Source: Acidobacteriota bacterium
Lineage (GTDB): Bacteria > Acidobacteriota > Terriglobia > Bryobacterales > Bryobacteraceae
Direction of reading: 5' to 3'
DNA length: 38,491 nucleotides
Assembly (NCBI GenBank): GCA_025352795.1
Contig: JANXSF010000074.1
Coordinates: 1-38,491, forward strand
The position numbers were made by a program, and so were the translations under genes. The notes beneath the pieces are model-generated. The model did no database searches. It saw only the letters and a list, made by a program, of their open reading frames with translations, and was not told the DNA's origin. Numbering within the stretch: the first letter of the stretch is position 1; each line of letters begins with the position of its first letter. Shown here piece by piece: positions 32,843-38,491 of this stretch.

Positions 32843-34064
32843 GTTCACCGGGGAACGAGTCATACCCGGCCAGGTAGACACGGACTTATGGAACGAACAT
32901 TTTGCGCGCTATGCGTTTGCTGCCCGTCTGGCTAGGGGCAAGCGTGTGCTGGACATGGGTTGTGGTACCGGCTACGGCTCGGCTGAGCTGGCCAAGCAAG
33001 CGGCTAAAGTTACTGGGCTGGACCTTTCTGCCGACGCCGTGAATTACGCCCGTGAAAACTTTCGAATCGCCAATGTGGAGTTCGTGGAAGGATCGGCTGC
33101 TGGGGTCCCACTTGCCGATAATAGCTTCGACCTGATTGTGGCGTTCGAAGTAATTGAGCATTTGGCTGACTGGAAAAAGTTACTGGAAGAATCGCGTCGC
33201 TTGCTGGCTGCTGGCGGGCAGTTCGTAGTCTCCACGCCGAACAAGTCTTACTATCAATCCACCCGCGTGGTTTCCGGTCCGAATCCTTATCACGAACATG
33301 AATTTGAGTTCGACGAATTTCGTGAGGCATTGGCCGAATATTTTCCGCACACTACGTTGTTCTTCGAAAATCATTCTGATGGCATTGTGTTTCAAGCACT
33401 GGGTTCCACCGGGTCTGCTGAAGCCAATTTGCGAATGGAAGTTTCCGCCCCGGACGCAGCCAAGGCTCACTTCTTTGTGGCCGTATGCGCCATGTCTCCT
33501 ATGTTGGGGGCACCCACATTTGTCTACTTGCCAACTGCCGCCAATGTACTTCGCCAACGCGAAGAACATATTCAAAAGCTGGAAGTGGAACTGACAAAGA
33601 AAGATGAATGGCTGTCCAAGGAAAAGCAGGCGCATCAGGAACTGAATCTGCTTCATACGGCCCTGGATGCTGAACTGAAAAAGCGCAATACCTGGGGGCT
33701 GGAATTAGATAAGCAGTTGAAAGCGTCCTGGGAACAGTTGGAAGCGCAGAAGACGGCTCAACAGCAGATGGCCGAAGGGTACGAAGCGGAACTGCGGCGC
33801 ATTGAGGAGCAACTTTCCGACAAAATCGCTTGGGGCTTGGCAACTAAGGAGTCTTTGGAAAAGGAGTTGGATCAAGTCAATGGTGATTTGGGAAAGGCAG
33901 TGGAATTACTGAATACGAATGAGGCGCTAGTGGTAGAGCGCACCCAATGGGCGCAACAACTCGATTTAGAAATCGCTTCCTTGCGCGAACTGCTGGCGGT
34001 TGCGGAACAGAGTAAGTGGGTCAAGTTAGGCCGTAAGTTCGGCTTCGGCCCGCATTTCAATTAA
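32832..34064 (+). CDS. SAM-dependent methyltransferase with long C-terminal coiled coil
   Basis: A 410-residue protein. The class I methyltransferase domain (about 1-225) has motif I VLDMGCGTGYGS (39-50), GLDLS (62-66), FDLIVAFEVIEHL (99-111) and the FVVSTPN strand. Residues about 236-393 are an almost unbroken coiled coil with evenly spread Trp residues (260, 288, 300, 334, 373), several in a repeat like K-R-N-T-W-G-L-E-L. The C-terminus, SKWVKLGRKFGFGP, is basic and could touch the membrane. A methyltransferase with a coiled-coil ruler next to a Wzt with a sugar-binding domain recalls WbdD, which caps and measures O-antigen chains; the kinase domain of WbdD is missing here. Confidence 0.88.
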   Translation: MAIEFTGERVIPGQVDTDLWNEHFARYAFAARLARGKRVLDMGCGTGYGSAELAKQAAKVTGLDLSADAVNYARENFRIANVEFVEGSAAGVPLADNSFDLIVAFEVIEHLADWKKLLEESRRLLAAGGQFVVSTPNKSYYQSTRVVSGPNPYHEHEFEFDEFREALAEYFPHTTLFFENHSDGIVFQALGSTGSAEANLRMEVSAPDAAKAHFFVAVCAMSPMLGAPTFVYLPTAANVLRQREEHIQKLEVELTKKDEWLSKEKQAHQELNLLHTALDAELKKRNTWGLELDKQLKASWEQLEAQKTAQQQMAEGYEAELRRIEEQLSDKIAWGLATKESLEKELDQVNGDLGKAVELLNTNEALVVERTQWAQQLDLEIASLRELLAVAEQSKWVKLGRKFGFGPHFN

Positions 34065-34067
34065 GAC

Positions 34068-36407
34068 ATGAAGACGCTACTTCGCCTTCTAATGGCGATT
34101 CCTGTGATCCTAGCCGCTCCGCTGCTGGCAGCAGTTGCGTGTATCTGGCTGTTGATCTCAGACCTTATTTATAAGCTTTCGGATCGGCCCGCGTTGAAGC
34201 CTGAAGTGCGCCCCAATACGGCGTCGGCCACCGTTGTCATCCCCAATTGGAATGGCCGCGACTTACTTGAAAAATACATGCCGCCACTGCTTGCAGCGAT
34301 GGCCGGTCACCCTGACAACGAAATTCTAGTGGTCGATAATGGCTCTGAAGATGACAGCGTTGCTTTTTTAAGGGAGCACTTTCCGCAAGTGAACGTAGTG
34401 CCGCTGCCACATAATTTGGGGTTCGGCGGTGGTTCCAATATTGGTTTTGAAAAAGCCAAGAACGATATCGTGGTCCTGCTCAATAGCGACATGCGAGTCG
34501 ACGCCGGATTCCTTCAACCGTTGCTCAATGGCTTCACCGATAAAAGAGTGTTTGCCGTCAGTTGCCAAATATTCTTCAGTGATCCGCACAAGCTGCGTGA
34601 AGAAACCGGGCTGACCGAAGGCTGGTGGGATAACGGTCGGCTGTGGGTAGGGCATCGCATTGACGATAAGGTGAAGCAGTTGTTTCCCTGCTTCTATGGT
34701 GGTGGTGGTTCTTGCGCATTTGATCGTAGAAAGTTTTTGGAACTCGGTGCGTTTGACGAATTGCTGCGACCTTTCTATTACGAAGATACCGACATTGGCT
34801 ACATGGCCTGGAAGCGCGGTTGGAAGTGCTTGTATCAACCGGCCAGTATGGTTTTTCACGAGCATCGCGGAACTATTGGCAAGAAGTTTGAGCGAACCTA
34901 TATCGAAAGTATTGTGCGTAAAAACGCGTTGCTGTGGGTCTGGAAAAACATCCATAATCCGCGCCGCTTGGTCGGGCATTTTCTGTTCGCAACAGGCAAT
35001 GCGATTCTCAGTGCCCTGTCCGGTAATCGCGAGCGAGGTCCGTTCTTACGCGATCTGTGGAATGCCGCCAAACAATTACCAGGCACCGCACGCAGTCGAT
35101 CAAGAGCTCACGGCCTGGCCACTATCAGTGATGAGGAAGCGTTTCGGCGGCCCAGGGGCAGCCACTTTCGCGATACGTTCGTCGCATTGCCTGTTAAGCC
35201 TGAACCGTTGAATGTTCTGTTTCTTTCGCCTTATCCAATTTGTCCGCCCATCCATGGCGGCGGCGTCTTCATGTATCAGACCATTCATGAATTGGTGAAG
35301 CATTGTCGATTGCATCTGGTTGCGCTGCTGGATGAAGATTGGCAGATTCATACCCATGAAGAGATGGATAAATTATGTGCCTCAACCGAATATTTAATGC
35401 GCATGACCGGCCGCATCCGCCAACTGGGCAGCATTGAACCATATGCCGTGCGCGAGTTTGCCAATCGTGATTTGGATTGGCTGATTGATCGTAAAATCTA
35501 CGTTGACCAAATCGACGTGTTTCAAATTGAATATACGAATATGGGGCAGTATGCGCGCGGGTTCCGTAAGATCCCATGTATCCTTTTTGAGCATGACGTC
35601 TACTTCCAATCCATCGGTCGAGCTTTAGAAAAAATACGGAATCCATTGAAGCTGGCATCACCCGGCTTTGAATATTTGCGAGCTTTGCGCTTTGAGTTAA
35701 AAATGCTGCCCAAGATGGATCGCATTCAAATGTGCAGTGAAGCGAACAAGAAATATCTGGCTGGCTTTCTTCCTCAATTGGCACCACGGATGCAGGCAGG
35801 CTTGCGTGCCGGTATTGATACGTCGCGCTATGACTTCAAACCGGATGCCCGTACGCCAGATACGTTGCTGTTTCTGGGCAGCTTTCGCCACCTTCCCAAC
35901 GTGGAAGCGCTGCAATGGTTTTTGGATCACGTGTTCCCAATTATTTTGAAAACACGGCCAGCAGTGCGCTTGATCTTGGTTGGGAGCGATTCTCCACCAC
36001 GGCATTCGTTACCAGATATCCCGAACATTGAGTTAGTCGGATTTGTGGAAGATGTAAGAGTGTCGCTTGCTGAGTATGCCGTATTCGTATGTCCCATTTT
36101 GACCGGGTCTGGAGTGCGCGTAAAGTTGCTGGAAGCCTTTGCAGCGGGCATTCCGGTGGTGTCAACCGGCATTGGTGCTGAAGGGTTGACTGAACGTCAT
36201 GGTGACATTTGCGCGTTGGCCGATACGCCTGAAGACTTCGCTACAAAAACTCTACAGTTGCTGGATGACCCGGCAGTAGCGGCGAAGATGGCTGCCCGTG
36301 CGCGGGCCAATGTTGTGGATCATTGGGATATGGCCGTCATCACCCGTAAGCTGGTGGGAACGTATCATGACGCGGTGGCGGAAATGCGAAATCGTGCCAC
36401 AAACTAA
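34068..36407 (+). CDS. GT2-GT4 fusion glycosyltransferase
   Basis: A 779-residue protein. Residues 8-35 form a membrane anchor. A GT2 (GT-A fold) domain spans about 50-300: TVVIPNWNGRDLLEKY, VVDNGSEDDSV, LNSDMRVD (the DxD-like metal site) and YYEDTDIGYMAWKRGW. After a linker, a GT4 (GT-B fold) domain spans about 380-770: LFLSPYPICPPIHGGG at its start, then LLFLGSFRHLPNVEAL, the nucleotide-sugar site CPILTGSGVRVKLLEAFAAGIPVVST and AEGL. Two enzymes in one chain can add two different sugars in turn. The ATG is three bases after the methyltransferase stop. Confidence 0.9.
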   Translation: MKTLLRLLMAIPVILAAPLLAAVACIWLLISDLIYKLSDRPALKPEVRPNTASATVVIPNWNGRDLLEKYMPPLLAAMAGHPDNEILVVDNGSEDDSVAFLREHFPQVNVVPLPHNLGFGGGSNIGFEKAKNDIVVLLNSDMRVDAGFLQPLLNGFTDKRVFAVSCQIFFSDPHKLREETGLTEGWWDNGRLWVGHRIDDKVKQLFPCFYGGGGSCAFDRRKFLELGAFDELLRPFYYEDTDIGYMAWKRGWKCLYQPASMVFHEHRGTIGKKFERTYIESIVRKNALLWVWKNIHNPRRLVGHFLFATGNAILSALSGNRERGPFLRDLWNAAKQLPGTARSRSRAHGLATISDEEAFRRPRGSHFRDTFVALPVKPEPLNVLFLSPYPICPPIHGGGVFMYQTIHELVKHCRLHLVALLDEDWQIHTHEEMDKLCASTEYLMRMTGRIRQLGSIEPYAVREFANRDLDWLIDRKIYVDQIDVFQIEYTNMGQYARGFRKIPCILFEHDVYFQSIGRALEKIRNPLKLASPGFEYLRALRFELKMLPKMDRIQMCSEANKKYLAGFLPQLAPRMQAGLRAGIDTSRYDFKPDARTPDTLLFLGSFRHLPNVEALQWFLDHVFPIILKTRPAVRLILVGSDSPPRHSLPDIPNIELVGFVEDVRVSLAEYAVFVCPILTGSGVRVKLLEAFAAGIPVVSTGIGAEGLTERHGDICALADTPEDFATKTLQLLDDPAVAAKMAARARANVVDHWDMAVITRKLVGTYHDAVAEMRNRATN

Positions 36408-38193
36408 TCCATATATATCGCTATTGCGGACGGCGTGGCGCTATGCGCGTAAGGATCGCAAGCAGTTTGTGCTGGTTTACTCCTTGTTTGTCGGAGCCAA
36501 TCTGGCGGCATCGCTCAATCCGATTCTTCACGGCTGGTTCATCGATAGAATTCAAAAAGTGCCGTCACAAATTCCGGCAAATACACTTTGGTATGCAGTG
36601 GCCTTCCTGGGGTTGAAGTTGCTGGAATGGGCCTTTCACGGGCCTGCCCGCGTAATGGAACGGAAACTGGCGTTCAACTTGAGCCGCAATTTTCTAGAAG
36701 AACGGTATCACCAGGCATTACGCCTGCCGGTGAAATGGCATCAGGATCATCACAGTGGGGCCACCATTAATCGTATTCGCAAGGCCTATGAAGCGTTGAA
36801 ACACTTCTTCGATGGCGGCTTTATGTATATCCATGCTCTGACAAAGCTGGTGGTTTCTTTTGCTGCCATGATCTACTTTTCACCACGATTCGGCGCAGTG
36901 GGCGCAGCACTTGGGTTGTTGACGGTTTGGGTGATCTTCAAATTCGATAAACCTCTGATCAAATCTCAGGAAGAGGTGAATGACGGCGAGCATGTGATTT
37001 CAGCAACCCTGTTTGACAGCCTTTCCAACATTATGACCGTGGTTACATTGCGATTAGAAAAGAGCATGGAAAATGGCTTGTTATCCAAGGTGGGCCTACT
37101 GCTGCCGCCGTTTCGTCGAAACGTTTTGATCAATGAATGGAAATGGTTTGTGGCCGATACGCTGGTCACGCTGACTTACTGCGTAATCACTGTCGGCTAT
37201 GTTTACGAGCATTGGCACGCCGGTGAAGTTTTCTACGTGGGCGGCCTGGTTACGTTGTTAGCCTATGTGACGCAGTTCACCAGCGTGTTTCATGACGTGG
37301 CCTGGCAATATACGCAGATCATTCAATACAACACCAATGTGCAGACCGCCAGCGGCATTGCATTGGCTTATGATGCACAACATCGGCCCGATACCACCGA
37401 AGAACTCCCTTCGAATTGGCGCAGCATGACTCTTTCCAAACTGCACTTTTCACATCGGGAAACCTATGATGATCAACATACTCCGCAGAGCCTGCACGAT
37501 TTGGAATTTACGTTGGAACGGGGTAAACGCATCGCATTTATTGGTCAGAGTGGAAGTGGCAAGAGTACACTGCTGGCACTGTTACGCGGTCTGTATTCCC
37601 CGCAGCCAGGATGGGAATTCAAAGTGGATGGCAAGCCCTATGGACTGGATGCGCTGAATGAAACGGTGACCCTATTCCCGCAAGAACCGGAGATCTTTGA
37701 AAACACCATTGCCTATAACGTCACGTTAGATTTACCAATTTCAATGCAGGAGATTGAGGAAGTTTGTCGGCAAGCACATTTCACTGAAGTGATTGAACAG
37801 TTGCCAAAGGGGCTGGCATCGAACATTCAGGAAAAAGGGGTCAATCTATCGGGTGGCCAAAAACAGCGGCTCGCTTTGGCCCGAGGAATACTGGCTGCTC
37901 GGGACAGTCATGTTGTGCTCCTTGACGAGCCCACCAGTAGTGTCGATCCCAAAACCGAAGCTGCCATATACCAGAATCTATTCCAAGCCTTTCGCGACAA
38001 AGTAATGATTTCCGCACTGCACCGCCTGCATCTATTGCGTCATTTCGATTCTATTTATGTGTTGAAACAGGGGCGCATAGTGGCCCAGGGAACATTTGCC
38101 GATCTACTGCGAGATAGTGCAGAGTTTCAGGACTTGTGGCAGCATCAAGTGCGCGACGGCGACGATGTTCCCACCTGTAAACTGGCAGGCTGA
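36367..38193 (+). CDS. ABC exporter with fused membrane and ATPase domains
   Basis: A 608-residue half-transporter of the MsbA/PglK type. The membrane domain (about 20-345) has several hydrophobic segments; the ATPase domain follows with Walker A GQSGSGKST (about 392-400), signature NLSGGQKQRLALARG (about 492-506), Walker B VVLLDEPTSSVDP (about 515-527) and the H-loop SALHRL (near 548). These proteins flip lipids or lipid-linked glycans. The ATG at 36367 has a weak GGGA ribosome binding site and overlaps the fusion GT gene by 41 bases; a GTG at 36394, overlapping by 14, is the alternative. As last gene of the operon it may flip the lipid-linked product, beside or instead of the Wzt route. Confidence 0.88.
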   Translation: MTRWRKCEIVPQTNPYISLLRTAWRYARKDRKQFVLVYSLFVGANLAASLNPILHGWFIDRIQKVPSQIPANTLWYAVAFLGLKLLEWAFHGPARVMERKLAFNLSRNFLEERYHQALRLPVKWHQDHHSGATINRIRKAYEALKHFFDGGFMYIHALTKLVVSFAAMIYFSPRFGAVGAALGLLTVWVIFKFDKPLIKSQEEVNDGEHVISATLFDSLSNIMTVVTLRLEKSMENGLLSKVGLLLPPFRRNVLINEWKWFVADTLVTLTYCVITVGYVYEHWHAGEVFYVGGLVTLLAYVTQFTSVFHDVAWQYTQIIQYNTNVQTASGIALAYDAQHRPDTTEELPSNWRSMTLSKLHFSHRETYDDQHTPQSLHDLEFTLERGKRIAFIGQSGSGKSTLLALLRGLYSPQPGWEFKVDGKPYGLDALNETVTLFPQEPEIFENTIAYNVTLDLPISMQEIEEVCRQAHFTEVIEQLPKGLASNIQEKGVNLSGGQKQRLALARGILAARDSHVVLLDEPTSSVDPKTEAAIYQNLFQAFRDKVMISALHRLHLLRHFDSIYVLKQGRIVAQGTFADLLRDSAEFQDLWQHQVRDGDDVPTCKLAG

Positions 38194-38235
38194 ATGCCAA
38201 ATGCCGCATAGTTTCCTGCATCCATTGGTTAAAAG

Positions 38236-38305
38236 ACCGCTCCCTCGCGGTCACGGCTCAGTAACACATACTGATGCTACCGAGCCGTGCCCGCGAGGGA
38301 GCGGT
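38236..38305. terminator. REP-like hairpin acting as bidirectional terminator
   Basis: Arms at 38236-38259 and 38282-38305 pair at 23 of 24 positions, with a 22-base loop. The stem is GC-rich (CCGCTCCCTCGCGG), with T-runs outside it on both strands (TTTTT at 38305-38309, and AAAA at 38231-38234 read from the other side). It lies 42 bases after the ABC exporter stop. Near-identical 'CCGCTCCCTCGCGGTC' palindromes are common dispersed repeats in environmental genomes, so it may be both a REP element and the operon terminator. Confidence 0.75.
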
Positions 38306-38309
38306 TTTT

Positions 38310-38491
38310 CAAAGGTTGGATACACCCAGCCTCGGACTTTCGCAATAAGCCCTAGCCCGTATATCTCACCAGAGAGGTAACCAAAGGCCTGAACCAACAG
38401 CCTAAACATATGTATCAAAACATGTTTTAGCGGAAAGGGAAAAGGCCTTTGATATGACACAGTGTAGCGAACAACAGTTCCAGTTTTCTAG
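38310..38491. other. Right edge without genes; nested inverted repeats
   Basis: No gene is supported here. CAAAGGCCT (38382-38390) pairs with AGGCCTTTG (38443-38451), and inside them AAACAT (38404-38409) pairs with ATGTTT (38422-38427), a nested two-step stem. It could be a regulatory site of a gene beyond the window, or an element end. Confidence 0.35.

Overview
The window looks like chromosomal DNA of an acidobacterium close to Solibacter/Bryobacter (order Bryobacterales). The evidence is a VWFA-related protein of the acidobacterial type, two secreted enzymes ending in the Solibacter-type C-terminal domain (TIGR03437), a DUF2239 protein, two small 'KSTGPK' proteins, and an ASP-box/DUF11 secreted protein. 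GC content is moderate, several starts are TTG or GTG, and I see no tRNA, rRNA, CRISPR array or intact transposase. The taxonomic call is inference from protein families, not from a marker gene.

Layout. 1-390 is gene-poor, with a possible insertion-sequence remnant and a promoter. 391-6060 (+) holds a MerR regulator, an S41 processing protease, a GMP synthase of unusual long type and a secreted VWA protein. 6326-12969 (-) holds a giant ASP-box/DUF11 secreted protein, DUF2239, a Tat-exported intradiol dioxygenase and a decayed VapBC module. 13108-15284 (+) is a tight three-gene operon: B12-binding protein, NYN-LOTUS RNA-binding protein, RidA. 15367-21370 (-) holds an MBL-fold hydrolase, a subtilisin, a Gly-rich secreted protein, an EEP-family nuclease/phosphatase and a small KSTGPK protein. 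21645-22240 (-) is an intact Phd/RelE toxin-antitoxin pair. 22505-29011 (-) is a translationally coupled cassette: small exported protein, large secreted RHS protein, lipoprotein. The RHS gene carries an in-frame TAG, a frameshift in a G-run and probably a third lesion just after its start. 29309-29680 (+) is a second KSTGPK protein. 29907-38193 (+) is a surface-polysaccharide operon, and the last 300 bases hold strong inverted repeats.

How the genes may work together. In the polysaccharide operon, a GT-C-like membrane protein, a Wzt-type ATPase with an extra C-terminal domain, a methyltransferase with a long coiled coil, a GT2-GT4 fusion and an ABC exporter fit synthesis, end-capping and export of a glycan. 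The Wzm permease that Wzt needs is not in the window. The RHS cassette has the gene order expected of a secreted polymorphic toxin followed by a membrane-anchored immunity lipoprotein; this is a hypothesis, and the gene as given cannot make the full protein. The B12/NYN-LOTUS/RidA operon is an unexpected pairing of a cobalamin-binding domain with RNA metabolism.
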